Below, in pieces: positions 42,273-51,700 of a stretch of DNA of 64,000 bases. The notes beneath the pieces are model-generated. The model worked only from the letters and a program-made list of their open reading frames with translations, was not told the origin of the DNA and ran no database searches. The position numbers were made by a program, and so were the translations under genes. Within the stretch, counting starts at the first letter, position 1. Each line of letters opens with the position of its first letter. This DNA comes from Polymorphum gilvum SL003B-26A1 (GTDB taxonomy: Bacteria; Pseudomonadota; Alphaproteobacteria; Rhizobiales; Stappiaceae): positions 2,185,001-2,249,000 of the forward strand of contig NC_015259.1 of assembly GCF_000192745.1 (NCBI RefSeq), read 5' to 3'.

Positions 42273-43697
42273 TCACGCCGCCTGGTCGGCGATGCGTCCG
42301 AGGGCTTCCTCCTTGCCCAGAACGACCAGCACGTCGTAGATGCCCGGCGAGGTGCCGCGACCGGTCAGCGCGGCGCGCAGCGGCTGTGCGACCTTGCCGA
42401 GCTTGAGGCCGCGTTCCTCGGCATAGGCCTTGACGATCGTCTCGGTGCTTTCCAGGCTCCAGACCGCATCCGCATCGAGGCACGGCAGCAGGTCGGCCAG
42501 GATCGCACGGGCGTCCGCATCGAGGATCTGGCCCGCCTTGTCATCGAGATCGAGCGGGCGGTTGCGCCACAAGTAGGAGGCGCCGTCGGTCAGTTCGACC
42601 AGGGTCTTTGCGCGTTCCTTGAGGCCGGGCAGGGCGGCGAGCGCCTTGTCGGTGTTGCCCGGCGCATCGAGCCAGGCGAGCACTTCGGCGCCGCCGTCGA
42701 CATGGGCGAGGCAGGCGCGCCAGTGGCCGAGCAGCTCAGCGTCGGGCGTGGCGCGCATGTAGTGGCCGTTGAGATTCTCCAGCTTCTTGAAGTCGAAGCG
42801 GGCCGGCGACTTGCCGACCGCGTCCAGGCCGAACCAGGCGATCATGTCCTCGGTCGACATGATTTCGTCGTCGCCGTGGCTCCAGCCGAGCCGGGCGAGA
42901 TAATTGCGCATGGCCGCCGGCAGGTAGCCCATGGCGCGATAGGCCTCGGCACCGAGGGCGCCGTGGCGCTTGGACAGCTTGGCACCGTCCGGGCCGTGGA
43001 TGAGCGGGATGTGGGCCATGACCGGCACCCGCCAGCCCATGGCCTGGAAGATCAGCGTCTGGCGGGCGGCGTTGGTCAGGTGGTCGTCGCCACGGATGAT
43101 GTGGGTGACGCCCATGTCATGGTCGTCGACGACGACCGCCAGCATGTAGGTCGGCACGCCGTCGGAACGCATCAGCACGAGGTCGTCGAGGTCCTTGTTG
43201 GGGAACACGACGCGGCCCTGCACCTGGTCGTCGACCACCGTCTCGCCCTCCTGCGGCGCCTTGAGGCGGATGGCTGGAGCGACGCCAGCGGGCGCCTCGG
43301 AGGGGTCGCGGTCGCGCCAGCGGCCGTCGTAGCGCGGCGGCCGGCCCTCGGCGCGCGCCGTCTCGCGCATCGTCTCCAGCTCCTCGGGCGTGGCGTAGCA
43401 GCGGTAGGCGGTGCCGTTTGCGAGCATCTGCTCGACCACCTCGCGGTGGCGCTCGACCCGCGCGAACTGCGAGATCGGTTCGCTGTCCCAGTCGAGGCCG
43501 AGCCAGCTCAGGCCGTCGAGGATGGCGTCGACCGCCTCCCGGGTCGAGCGGGCGCGATCGGTATCCTCGATCCTCAGCAGCATCCTGCCGCCGTGATGGC
43601 GCGCGAACAGCCAGTTGAACAGCGCGGTGCGCGCGCCGCCGATGTGGAGGTAGCCGGTGGGCGAAGGCGCAAAGCGGGTAACGATCTGGTCGGCCAT
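42273..43697 (-). CDS. gltX: Glutamyl-tRNA synthetase
   Basis: 474-residue class I synthetase. HIGH-type motif in [20 protein letters not shown] and KMSKS-type motif [10 protein letters not shown]. Full length with C-terminal anticodon-binding domain, so not the short glutamyl-Q tRNA(Asp) form. Alphaproteobacteria often have two GltX copies; which one this is cannot be decided here. Start at 43697 ([15 protein letters not shown]). Divergent from comEC. Confidence 0.95.
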   Translation of the reverse strand: MADQIVTRFAPSPTGYLHIGGARTALFNWLFARHHGGRMLLRIEDTDRARSTREAVDAILDGLSWLGLDWDSEPISQFARVERHREVVEQMLANGTAYRCYATPEELETMRETARAEGRPPRYDGRWRDRDPSEAPAGVAPAIRLKAPQEGETVVDDQVQGRVVFPNKDLDDLVLMRSDGVPTYMLAVVVDDHDMGVTHIIRGDDHLTNAARQTLIFQAMGWRVPVMAHIPLIHGPDGAKLSKRHGALGAEAYRAMGYLPAAMRNYLARLGWSHGDDEIMSTEDMIAWFGLDAVGKSPARFDFKKLENLNGHYMRATPDAELLGHWRACLAHVDGGAEVLAWLDAPGNTDKALAALPGLKERAKTLVELTDGASYLWRNRPLDLDDKAGQILDADARAILADLLPCLDADAVWSLESTETIVKAYAEERGLKLGKVAQPLRAALTGRGTSPGIYDVLVVLGKEEALGRIADQAA

Positions 43698-43804
43698 GGT
43701 CGGGATGCTTGTTCTCTGCCAGAATGAAAGAAGGCGGCGGCGCCGCTCGGTCGCGGGCTGTGTAGCATAGCCGGCGGACAGGCAAAATAGCCGGTGGAGG
43801 GCGT

Positions 43805-46135
43805 GTGGGGAACCGGGACGGAACCGGGGAAGCCACGAAGACCTTGCCGTCGGGCCACGGGCCCGGCGCGCCGACGACACCGGCCCGCGGGTTTTATTCC
43901 GCCTCGGCGGCGCGCCTGGCGCAGGCGCTTCTCGACCGGCTGCGCGCTCCGGGCGGCCGGGCGGCGCAGACCGGCTCGTCCCGCTCGGGGACCAGACCCG
44001 CGCCACCTCCCGACCATGGTCTCTTGTGGTGCGCCTTCGCCTTCGCAGGCGGGATCTGGGCGTATTTCGCCCTGTCGGACGAGCCGTCGCCGTGGCCCGT
44101 CGCGCTGCTCGCCCTGGCGCTTGCTCCGGCGGTCGCGGCGGCGCATAGCCACGGCCGGCTCCGGCGGCCGCTGCTGCTCGCCTGGTGGGCGCTGCTCGGC
44201 TTTCTCGCCGGCACGTTGCGCACGGCACTGGTCGCTGCGCCGGTACTCGGCAGCGAGCGCACCGTCGAAATTTCCGGCTTCATCGAGGCGATCGACCGGG
44301 ACGGCGGCGGCGCGCAGGTTGTGCTCGCCCCGGTGCTGCTGTCCGGCCTGGCCGAGGACGCCCTGCCGCGGCGGGTGCGCGTGTTGGTGCGTGGCGACGG
44401 CGCCGACGGGCTGGCCGCGGGCGACGCCGTCGCCTTGCGCGCGCGCCTGTTCCCGCCGTCCGGGCCGGTGCGGCCGGGCGGTTACGATTTCGCCTTCCGC
44501 GCCTTCTATCAGGGCATCGGGGCGACAGGCTTCGCCTTCGGCGCGGTCCAGCCGGTCGATCTCGGTCCGCGTCCGGCGGCGCTCGAGATTCGCCGTCAGG
44601 TGGCCTTGGTCCGCGACGGTCTCGGCGAGCGCATCCGCCGCCAGCTCGGCGACGGCGATGCCGGCGCGATCGCTGTGGCCCTGCTGGTCGGCCTGCGCGG
44701 CGGGATCTCCGCCGAGGCGCAGGACAGCCTGCGTCAGGCGGGGCTGGCGCATGTGCTGGCGATTTCCGGGTTGCACATGGCCCTGTTTTCGGGCGGCGTC
44801 TATGCCGCCGTGCTGGCGGTGCTGGCCGTGTTCGAGCGGGTCACCCTGCGCTTTGCCATCCACCGCTGGGCGGCTGCGCTCGCCCTGATCGCGGCAAGCG
44901 CCTATCTGGTGCTGTCGGGGGCGTCGGTGGCGACCCAGCGCTCCTATCTGATGATCGCGCTGGTGTTCGCCGGCATCCTCGCCGGCCGGCGCGGGCTGAC
45001 CATGCGCAGCCTGGCGCTTGCAGGGCTCGCGATCCTCGCCTGGTCGCCGGAAAGCCTGTTCGCGCCGGGCTTCCAGATGTCCTTCGCCGCCGTCCTCTGT
45101 CTGATTGCCGTCTACGGCGCCTGGGCGCGGCGCCCGCGTGCGGCGGGCTTCGAGCGGCGCCGGGCGGCGGGCGCGGCCGAGCGGATGCTGCGCCGCGCCG
45201 GGCTGTGGCTGACGGGCCTCGTCGTCACGTCGCTGGTCGCGGGGGTGGCGACCGGCATCGTCGGCGTCTACCACTTCGAGCGGGCCTCGCCCTACGGGCT
45301 GATAGGCAATCTGCTCGCCATGCCGGTGGTGTCCTTCGTGGTCATGCCGGCCGGCGTCCTCGCGCTGGCGCTGCTGCCGTTCGGGGTGGCGGCTGGGCCG
45401 CTGTGGATCATGGGACGCGGCATCGAGGCAATGCTGGCGGCGGCGCGCTGGACCCAGGCGCTGACGCCCAACGAGGGCGTCGTCGGCAGCCTGCCGGCGT
45501 CCGCGGCATGCCTGCTGATCGGCGGGCTGTTCGCGATGGTCCTGGCGGCCGGCCGGATGCGTCTCGCCGCGCTGGCGCCGCTCGGCCTCGGGCTGGCGCT
45601 TGCGCTCGCGCACCGGCCCGCCGACGTCCACATTCCTGACCGCGGCGTAGGGCTTGCCGCGCGTGACGGCTCAGGAACCCTGCGCGTGTCGGCGCGCCGG
45701 CCGGGATTCGCTTCCGAGGGCTGGTTGCGCGCGGAGGCGGTTGCGCCCTCGGCCTTCCCGTCGCGGCGGATGACGGAAGAGCAGCAGCGCTGCGACGCGG
45801 CGGGTTGCGTCGTCCTGGCTCATGCGCCTTCGGCCCCCGGGAGCGACGCGGAATCGGCGAGAGGACCGCGGACCGCACCGCTGACCATCGCCCTTGTCCG
45901 CGACCGGCGCGCGCTGCCCACGGATTGCGTCCGCGCCGACGTCGTGATCACCCAACTGCAGGCGCCGGAAGGTTGCGGCGGTCAACTGGTCGTCGATGCC
46001 GTCACGCGCGCGACGACCGGCGCCCTGGCGCTGTGGCTCGTCGCGGAGGAGGGGCGGACGCGGATCGTGCGCCTCGAACGGGGCAACAGCCAGCCGCGGC
46101 GGCCCTGGCGCCGGCCCATGCCGGACAGTCCATGA
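43805..46135 (+). CDS. comEC: ComEC/Rec2 family DNA-uptake channel protein
   Basis: 776-residue polytopic membrane protein expected to move transforming single-stranded DNA across the inner membrane. N-terminal DUF4131-like region, then the competence domain with [20 protein letters not shown] and [20 protein letters not shown]. After the last helices comes only a short soluble tail and no metallo-beta-lactamase domain, a form common in alphaproteobacteria. GTG start at 43805; the first 60 or so residues are low-complexity and the true start could be further in. Confidence 0.88.
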   Translation: MGNRDGTGEATKTLPSGHGPGAPTTPARGFYSASAARLAQALLDRLRAPGGRAAQTGSSRSGTRPAPPPDHGLLWCAFAFAGGIWAYFALSDEPSPWPVALLALALAPAVAAAHSHGRLRRPLLLAWWALLGFLAGTLRTALVAAPVLGSERTVEISGFIEAIDRDGGGAQVVLAPVLLSGLAEDALPRRVRVLVRGDGADGLAAGDAVALRARLFPPSGPVRPGGYDFAFRAFYQGIGATGFAFGAVQPVDLGPRPAALEIRRQVALVRDGLGERIRRQLGDGDAGAIAVALLVGLRGGISAEAQDSLRQAGLAHVLAISGLHMALFSGGVYAAVLAVLAVFERVTLRFAIHRWAAALALIAASAYLVLSGASVATQRSYLMIALVFAGILAGRRGLTMRSLALAGLAILAWSPESLFAPGFQMSFAAVLCLIAVYGAWARRPRAAGFERRRAAGAAERMLRRAGLWLTGLVVTSLVAGVATGIVGVYHFERASPYGLIGNLLAMPVVSFVVMPAGVLALALLPFGVAAGPLWIMGRGIEAMLAAARWTQALTPNEGVVGSLPASAACLLIGGLFAMVLAAGRMRLAALAPLGLGLALALAHRPADVHIPDRGVGLAARDGSGTLRVSARRPGFASEGWLRAEAVAPSAFPSRRMTEEQQRCDAAGCVVLAHAPSAPGSDAESARGPRTAPLTIALVRDRRALPTDCVRADVVITQLQAPEGCGGQLVVDAVTRATTGALALWLVAEEGRTRIVRLERGNSQPRRPWRRPMPDSP

Positions 46136-46401
46136 CCTACCCGTGACCGGCCTGCGACCGGCCCGTGACCGGGCCCCGATTTGGTCGTACCTGGGCACGC
46201 GCGGAAGCGATCAAGTCGTCCGCACTGCCGCGCTCATTGCCGCGCTCACCGCCAGGCGCGTATCGGCCCACGCGTCGGCATGTCCGGCTGAGGTACCCCG
46301 AGCCCGTCAGGGAGCATGCGCGCGGGCAGACACTTGCCGCCTCGAAGCGCACGGCCGGTTCATCGATGTCGCGCCGGTGTGCTGCGCCGGCGCGCGGCGG
46401 C

Positions 46402-47115
46402 TCAGTACTGGCGGAACAGGGCGACCAGACGGCCCTGGATGCGGACCCGGCCGGGGCCGAAGATGCGGGTCTCATAGGCCGGGTTGGCCGCCTCGAGGGC
46501 AATGGACGGGCCCTTCTTGCGCAGGCGCTTCAGCGTCGCTTCCTCGTCGTCGACGAGGGCGACGACGATGTCGCCGCTTTCGGCGCTGTCGGTCTTGCGG
46601 ATGAGCACCGTATCGCCGTCGAGGATGCCGGCCTCGATCATCGAATCGCCGCGCACCTCCAAGGCATAGTGCTCGCCGCGGCCGAGCAGCTCCGGCGGAA
46701 CCGAGATCGAATGGCTGTGGGTCTGGATCGCCTCGATCGGCACGCCGGCGGCGATCCGGCCCATGACCGGGATCGTCGCCATGCCGGCCGGATCGCCGGC
46801 CTCGGTCCGTCCGGCCTGAGCCGGGGCACGGCCGAGCGATCCCTCGATGATCGAGGGCGAGAAGCCGCGCGAGCGCGGCGAGCCGAGGCCGGGAGCGATC
46901 GATTCGGGCAGACGCACCACCTCCATGGCACGCGCGCGATTGGGCAGTCGGCGGATGAAGCCGCGTTCCTCCAGGGCCGTGATAAGGCGGTGGATGCCCG
47001 ACTTGGAGCGCAAGTCGAGGGCATCCTTCATCTCATCGAAGGAGGGCGGCACGCCGGTTTCCTTCAGACGTTCGTGGATGAACATCAGAAGTTCGTACTG
47101 CTTGCGCGTCAACAT
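46402..47115 (-). CDS. lexA: LexA repressor
   Basis: 237-residue SOS repressor and self-cleaving serine protease. N-terminal winged-helix ([40 protein letters not shown]), Ala-Gly cleavage site in [13 protein letters not shown], catalytic Ser in [13 protein letters not shown] and catalytic Lys further on. Length matches the alphaproteobacterial form. A GTTC-N7-GTTC box lies upstream, so it is autoregulated. The 266-nt gap to comEC contains only short GACCGG repeats. Confidence 0.96.
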   Translation of the reverse strand: MLTRKQYELLMFIHERLKETGVPPSFDEMKDALDLRSKSGIHRLITALEERGFIRRLPNRARAMEVVRLPESIAPGLGSPRSRGFSPSIIEGSLGRAPAQAGRTEAGDPAGMATIPVMGRIAAGVPIEAIQTHSHSISVPPELLGRGEHYALEVRGDSMIEAGILDGDTVLIRKTDSAESGDIVVALVDDEEATLKRLRKKGPSIALEAANPAYETRIFGPGRVRIQGRLVALFRQY

Positions 47116-47185
47116 GGCCCACCCTCGTTGTGACCGGCCGCCGTCAGGCGTCGGAATCGGTACAAATCATGAACGTACCCTACCT

Positions 47186-47200
47186 GTTCTCACTGTGTTC
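47186..47200 (-). promoter_or_regulatory. LexA (SOS) box of lexA
   Basis: GTTCTCACTGTGTTC fits GTTC-N7-GTTC, centred about 78 nt upstream of the lexA ATG. Its presence confirms which operator the window's LexA should recognise and supports the two boxes at 21525 and 21600. Confidence 0.85.
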
Positions 47201-47320
47201 TACAAGCCTTAACGTCCGGTTAGCGGAAGATGCGCGGTGGCTGACAACGGGGCGGCGGTCACCGGAACGCAGCAGCGGTCAGGTTGTCCGTCTCAGGCCG
47301 TCCGTCCCAAGCGGTCCGTT

Positions 47321-48367
47321 TCAGGCCTCGACCAGCCGGCGCACCAGCCAGTGCTCCAGCAGCCTGTCGACCTCGTCGGGCGCGCGGCCGCGCGTCGCCG
47401 CCACGCAGACGTCGCAGATCGAGGCGTGCGGCCGCTCGTCGCCGGCGCGCGGGCGCATCTCGGCGAGGGCCTCGTAGAGGACGCGTGGACCCAGGTCGTT
47501 GATGAAGCGGAAGTGGGTGCGCCGTCGCATGGCCTCGACCAGGTCGGCCAGCGGCTGGCTGTGCAGGTTGCCGACGCGAAAGGCGGCGATCTTGCCGCCG
47601 GCGCAGCAGCAGGCCATCAGTGCGCCGTCCGGATAGACCACGGGACGATTGACGATCTCCGAACAGGGCGTCCTGGCAAAGGTCTCCAGCGGCGACAGGA
47701 AATGCTCCTCCGGATAGAGCGCGGCCCGGCCGAGGCCGATCAGCCGGCCGCCTGAGACGAGAATGCGCCCGTCATAGCGGGAAAGGTCCGCGCCGGCGCG
47801 CAGCTCCGCTCGGAACACGGTCTCGTCGAAACCGACCAGCCGTTCGCGCGCGATGCCGTAGAGGCGGGAGAAGGCGTCGACCGGCGACACGGCCGCGTTC
47901 ACCGTCATGTTGACGATGACGATGAAGCCGACCTCCTCGGCGATGTCGATCGCCTGACGCAGGATCGCGGCATTCAGATACTCCAGGTGATAGGCATCGG
48001 CGCTGAAGTTGATCGTGTCGAGCCCGGCGAAGCGCAGCCGGTAAAGGAGCTGCAGGCCGCGGCTGCGGTTCCGGCCCCAGAAGCCGTTGGTGACGATGCG
48101 CGTCGACAGGCCGAGGCCGTGGGCGAGGTCGAGCAGGGCTTCGGTCTCGCGCGGGTAGAGCAGGGGCTCGCCGCCGGTGAAGGCGATGGTCGTCGCCGGC
48201 GGGTCGAGCTCCGCCGCCTGCTGGATGACGTCGCGGGCCAGTTCGAGCGTCATGCGCGCCCGGTTGCGCGGCCCCGATTCGATGCCGCAGTGGCGGCATT
48301 CGATGTTGCAGCGGTGCGAGTACATCAGCCCGAGTTCGAACGGACGTTCCTCGATGTCGGTTGTCAT
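47321..48367 (-). CDS. Radical SAM protein of the peptide-modification locus (paralogue of the one at 54390)
   Basis: 348-residue radical SAM enzyme. The [4Fe-4S]-SAM motif is C20-X3-C24-X2-C27 (CNIECRHC), followed by FTGGEPLLYP and the segment INFSADAYHLEYLN. C-terminal cysteines (MACCCAGG and ICDVC) could hold an auxiliary cluster, as in peptide-modifying radical SAM enzymes. It is homologous over its length to the radical SAM protein at 54390-55475 (shared GGEP, TRIVTN, AGL...N-x-SAD-x-YHL). Last gene of the minus-strand cluster, 30 nt after the SPASM protein. Which bond it forms is unknown; the Thr/Ser-rich precursor pair just upstream is the natural substrate by position. Confidence 0.8.
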   Translation of the reverse strand: MTTDIEERPFELGLMYSHRCNIECRHCGIESGPRNRARMTLELARDVIQQAAELDPPATTIAFTGGEPLLYPRETEALLDLAHGLGLSTRIVTNGFWGRNRSRGLQLLYRLRFAGLDTINFSADAYHLEYLNAAILRQAIDIAEEVGFIVIVNMTVNAAVSPVDAFSRLYGIARERLVGFDETVFRAELRAGADLSRYDGRILVSGGRLIGLGRAALYPEEHFLSPLETFARTPCSEIVNRPVVYPDGALMACCCAGGKIAAFRVGNLHSQPLADLVEAMRRRTHFRFINDLGPRVLYEALAEMRPRAGDERPHASICDVCVAATRGRAPDEVDRLLEHWLVRRLVEA

Positions 48368-48397
48368 CCGCGGCCTCCCTGTGCCGATCGTAGCAAG

Positions 48398-49747
48398 TCA
48401 GCGTCGCGCGCTGCGGGTCGCCTCGACGAGATCCTCCCCGGACCAGGCGCTCGGCGCGTCGGCGCGCAGCCCGAACAGCGCCGCCGCGCGCGCTCGCGGC
48501 ACCGGCGCGAGGCGCTCCTCGTCCGGTGTCTCGGCGTCGAGCGGTTCGACGACGATCTCGTAGCGGCCGTGGTCGAAGGGGCGGCCGGGTGCCTTCTCGA
48601 CGAGCACGACCCGCTCGCGCAGGCCGGTCTGCGCGAGGCTCCAGGCGCGATGGTGGCAATAGGGGTTGTTGCCCGGCCGCCCGAACAGCGCATGCGCCGT
48701 CCAGGTGCAGCCCGCCTTGCACACGGCCGCGTGCCGGCAGGTGCCGCAGAAGCCCCACAGGTCGTCGGTGGTGCGCCGGCCGAGGGCCGAGATCTCGGGC
48801 GCGTGGGCCCACAGCTCGGCGATCGGCGTGTCGCGCACGTTGCCGCCCGTGTAGGGCACCGTCGGCAGCGACGGGCAACCCTTCAGCTTGCCGTCGGCCT
48901 CCAGGCCGAGGGCGGCGCGGCCGGCGCCGCAGCCCATCCAGGTGTGGCCGGCGTCGCCGCCATAGCGCAGCTCCGCCTCGAAGGGGCCGAAATAGCCGAT
49001 GTTGTTGCCGGGGAAGAGCTGCACCCCGCCGGGCTCGAGGATCTCCTTCTTGATGGCGACGAGCTGGGGAAACAGTTCCAGCAGGTGCCAGGGCTGCAGC
49101 AGCAGGTCCGGCCGGTCGGCGGCGCGCCCGAGCGCGACGGTGAGCTGGATCTGCCAGGCGACGGCGCCGAGCTCGACGACCCGCTCGGCGACGGCGCGCA
49201 GTTCAGGCAGCGACAGGCGGTTGATCTGAGTGTTGACGGACAGCGTCAGGCGTCCGGTCGCCGCGATGCGCCGTGCGGTGGCGATGGCAGCCTCGTAGGA
49301 GCCGGGTACGCCGCGCAGCCGGTCGTGGGTCGCCGGCAGGCCGTCGATCGACACGCCGACGATGCGCACGCCGGCCGCAAGCGCCTCGTCGACCACGCCG
49401 GCATCGAAGCCGCGCCCGCCGGTGACCAGGCTGCAGGTCATGCCGGCCTGGGTGACCGCGGCGGCGATGAGGAACCAGTCGTCGCGCAGGTAGACCTCGC
49501 CGCCGATCAGGATGACCTCGGCGACGCCGAGGTCGGCGAGCTGGCGGACGACGTCGAGCGCCTCCTGCGTGTCGAGCTCGTCGCGGCGCGCCTTGCCGGC
49601 GCGCGAGCCGCAGTGGCGGCAGCCGAGGTCGCAGGCGAGCGTCAGTTCCCACACCACGATCCTCGGCGGGCTGTCGCCGGCCCAGGTGCGCAGCAGCTTC
49701 GCCGGATCGCCGTCGTAGAGCCGGGCCAGCCGCACGGTCTCGTCCAT
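48398..49747 (-). CDS. Radical SAM/SPASM peptide maturase
   Basis: 449-residue radical SAM enzyme with a C-terminal SPASM domain. SAM-cluster motif C39-X3-C43-X2-C46 (CDLGCRHC), then LIGGEVYLRDDW and VSIDGLPATHD. The SPASM cysteines are in GCPSLP and in GFCGTCRHAAVCKAGC with a later NPYCHHRA, the arrangement for auxiliary [4Fe-4S] clusters used in RiPP maturation. The ATG at 49747 has GGAGG 5 nt upstream and is preferred over a GTG at 49762 that overlaps the previous stop. Directly follows the two Thr/Ser-rich precursor-like genes. Confidence 0.82.
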   Translation of the reverse strand: MDETVRLARLYDGDPAKLLRTWAGDSPPRIVVWELTLACDLGCRHCGSRAGKARRDELDTQEALDVVRQLADLGVAEVILIGGEVYLRDDWFLIAAAVTQAGMTCSLVTGGRGFDAGVVDEALAAGVRIVGVSIDGLPATHDRLRGVPGSYEAAIATARRIAATGRLTLSVNTQINRLSLPELRAVAERVVELGAVAWQIQLTVALGRAADRPDLLLQPWHLLELFPQLVAIKKEILEPGGVQLFPGNNIGYFGPFEAELRYGGDAGHTWMGCGAGRAALGLEADGKLKGCPSLPTVPYTGGNVRDTPIAELWAHAPEISALGRRTTDDLWGFCGTCRHAAVCKAGCTWTAHALFGRPGNNPYCHHRAWSLAQTGLRERVVLVEKAPGRPFDHGRYEIVVEPLDAETPDEERLAPVPRARAAALFGLRADAPSAWSGEDLVEATRSARR

Positions 49748-49758
49748 CGCCGCCTCCG

Positions 49759-50331
49759 TCACTTCAGCCGTCCGAGCAGGGCACGGGTCGCATTGACGTC
49801 GAGACCGTCGACGACCGTCCCGTCGGGGCCGCGCACCGTGAAGGTGAGCCCGGCCGGATCGGCGCGGGCGATCTCGCGCAGCAGCGTCAGCCGGTTGAGT
49901 TCGCCCGGGCTGAGGGGGCCGGCAACGCGTCCCGCCGCGGCCGTGGTCGTCGTGGTCGACGTGGTTGACGTGCTGGTCGCGGCAGAACTGCCGTAGATGA
50001 CAACGGCGGTGAGATTGGCGGTCGCGTTGACGGTGGTGCTTGCCGCCAGCCCTTCCTTGAGGCCGATCATCAGGAAGCGGTCCCAGGCATCCTGCGGCTT
50101 GAGGTCGTCGATCTTCTCGCCCGGCTTCACCCGGGGGATCTCGCGCCCGGCCTGCATCGCCGCCAGTCGCCTTTCCAGCGCGGCGAGGTCGATGCGCTCG
50201 GGCAGCGCCAGGAGGTCCGGATCGAAGCCGCGGGCGCGCAGGGCCTTGGCCGGACTGTCGGCGAAGGTCTTGCGGAAGCCCGGATCGGCGGCGAGGTCGC
50301 GCAGCAGGTCGCTGAATTGCACCTTGGTCAT
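49759..50331 (-). CDS. Precursor-like protein B2 with Ser/Thr-rich internal stretch
   Basis: 190-residue protein with no family I can name. Three parts: leader-like N-terminus (residues 1-60, FRKTFADSPAKALRARGFDP), a linker, a low-complexity stretch at 98-134 (around TAVVIYGSSAATSTS and a run of Ser/Thr), and a C-terminal domain ending GLTFTVRGPDGTVVDGLDV. Paralogue of the 187-residue protein at 50355: both share the [AV]-[VL]-[IV]-Y-G-[ST]-[ST]-A motif in the stretch and the VDGL-x-V-x-A-x-RAL tail. No signal peptide. Its leader pattern F-x3-F-x2-x-P-x3-L is also seen in the Asn-rich pair at 57454 and 58186. Likely a RiPP precursor, by context. Confidence 0.7.
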   Translation of the reverse strand: MTKVQFSDLLRDLAADPGFRKTFADSPAKALRARGFDPDLLALPERIDLAALERRLAAMQAGREIPRVKPGEKIDDLKPQDAWDRFLMIGLKEGLAASTTVNATANLTAVVIYGSSAATSTSTTSTTTTTAAAGRVAGPLSPGELNRLTLLREIARADPAGLTFTVRGPDGTVVDGLDVNATRALLGRLK

Positions 50332-50354
50332 CTCGGTTTCTCCTTGAATTGGCC

Positions 50355-50918
50355 TCAGCGCCTGCGTTCGATCAGCGCCCGGGCGGCGTCGACGCTCAGG
50401 CCGTCGACCGTCCGTCCGTCGGCGAGCCGCACCGAGACGGTGAGATCGGCGGCCGGGCGGCGAGCAAGGGCGCGCAAGGCCTGCAGCCGTGCCAGGGTCT
50501 CGGCCTTGAGCCCGGCCCCGGTGCCCGTCGACGTGAGGGCCACCTGGGTCTGGGTGGTGGCGGTGGTGCCGTAGACGAGGGCGGTCGTCACGCTGGAGGA
50601 CTGCGTGGTGACCACCGCCATGTTCATGCTCTGGGCCAGTTCGGCGACGTCGCGAGCGAGGGGCAGCATGGTGGCGGCGCGCCAGGCCTCTGCCGCCGTC
50701 ATCCTGTCGAGGCCTGCGGGCGGATGTTCGGCCGCCGCGCGACGGCGCTCGAGATGGGCCTCGAGGTCCGCCATGTCGAACTGCTCCGGGATGTCGAACA
50801 GGTCCGGATCGAAGCCGTATTCCTTCAGCTTGCGCCGGGGATCCTTGGCGAAGGCGCGCCGGAAGCGCTCGTCCGACCAGAAGCGTTGCACGAATTCCTC
50901 GAACCGTAGGCCGCTCAT
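50355..50918 (-). CDS. Precursor-like protein B1 with Thr-rich internal stretch
   Basis: 187-residue protein, paralogue of the next gene. Leader-like N-terminus (FRRAFAKDPRRKLKEYGFDP, residues 19-38), low-complexity stretch at about 103-135 (TTALVYGTTATTQTQ in the middle), and C-terminal domain ADLTVSVRLADGRTVDGLSV. The start at 50918 follows GGAGAGGAAACC; the frame is open further upstream but the extra sequence is non-conserved. 23 nt before B2. The first gene of a minus-strand unit with B2, the SPASM protein and the radical SAM protein. Confidence 0.7.
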   Translation of the reverse strand: MSGLRFEEFVQRFWSDERFRRAFAKDPRRKLKEYGFDPDLFDIPEQFDMADLEAHLERRRAAAEHPPAGLDRMTAAEAWRAATMLPLARDVAELAQSMNMAVVTTQSSSVTTALVYGTTATTQTQVALTSTGTGAGLKAETLARLQALRALARRPAADLTVSVRLADGRTVDGLSVDAARALIERRR

Positions 50919-51100
50919 GGTTTCCTCTCCTCTCGTCCGTTTCTCTTGGCTCGATTTCCCTGCCCCTTTTTCTGGCCCGGCTTCGGTTCCGTCCCGGTCC
51001 TCTGCCTCGGTGCGGGGCGGCTGCGGGTGACGGGCGGGCCCCGATCTGCTATCGACTAGGGGACCGTTTCCGGATTCCGACCGACCCCGGAGGGCCCCCG

Positions 51101-51700
51101 ATGAGTGCCGCATCCGCCTGGCTGTCCACCGCCGTCGCCGTCCTGGCGATCCTCGCCGGAGCCTTTCTTCCTTCTGCCGGCGTCGGACCGGGCGGGGAGG
51201 GTGACGGCGAGATCGCCGCGTCGCTCGGCGTGCTCGCCGCGACCGGCATCGCCATCGTCGTCGCCCTGCGCCTGTGGGCGCTGCGCCTGGGCCGGGCGGC
51301 GGTTGCGCCGGTAGCGCTGCGGTTCGATGCGATGCTCGTCGCCATCGGCCTCGTCTTCGCCGCCAGCCAGTACGCCCTGGCGGTGGGCGGGGGCGTCTGG
51401 TCGGCGCCGGCCGGACGGTGGACTGTCATCGCGCTTGCCCTTCTCGTCTTCTGCCTCGGCTGGGTCTCCGCCGGCATCGGCCGCAACCGCTTCGTCGGCT
51501 TCCGCACCCCGCGCACCCTCGCCGACGACGCCGCCTGGCGCGCCGCCAATCAACGCTTCGGGCGGGCGCTCATGCTGCTTTCGCCTGCCTCACTTCTGGG
51601 CCTGTTCGCCGGCGGCGGCTGGGGGCCGGCCATCGCGCTTTTGCCCGCCTTCGTCGTCGCCGTCGCCTTCCTGGTCAGCGACCGCCGGGCGCCGCGCTAG
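51101..51700 (+). CDS. SdpI-like membrane protein (possible immunity protein)
   Basis: 199-residue protein with about five or six transmembrane helices. The conserved SdpI/YhfL segment is visible as IGRNRFVGFRTPRTLADDAAWRAAN (family consensus: G-x-R-x-P-W/R-T-L ... W-x-x-x-N). In Bacillus, SdpI protects the cell from its own SdpC peptide toxin and senses it. Here it is the only plus-strand gene inside the peptide-modification cluster, divergent from the Thr-rich precursor genes with a 182-nt shared upstream region. Immunity against a cluster product is plausible but inferred. Its 3' end overlaps the convergent hydrolase gene by 111 nt. Confidence 0.75.
   Translation: MSAASAWLSTAVAVLAILAGAFLPSAGVGPGGEGDGEIAASLGVLAATGIAIVVALRLWALRLGRAAVAPVALRFDAMLVAIGLVFAASQYALAVGGGVWSAPAGRWTVIALALLVFCLGWVSAGIGRNRFVGFRTPRTLADDAAWRAANQRFGRALMLLSPASLLGLFAGGGWGPAIALLPAFVVAVAFLVSDRRAPR

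Noticed and set aside
46139-46175. GACCGG-rich short repeats after comEC as a terminator or origin
   Set aside because: Imperfect 10-bp repeats with no T-run and no DnaA-like sites.
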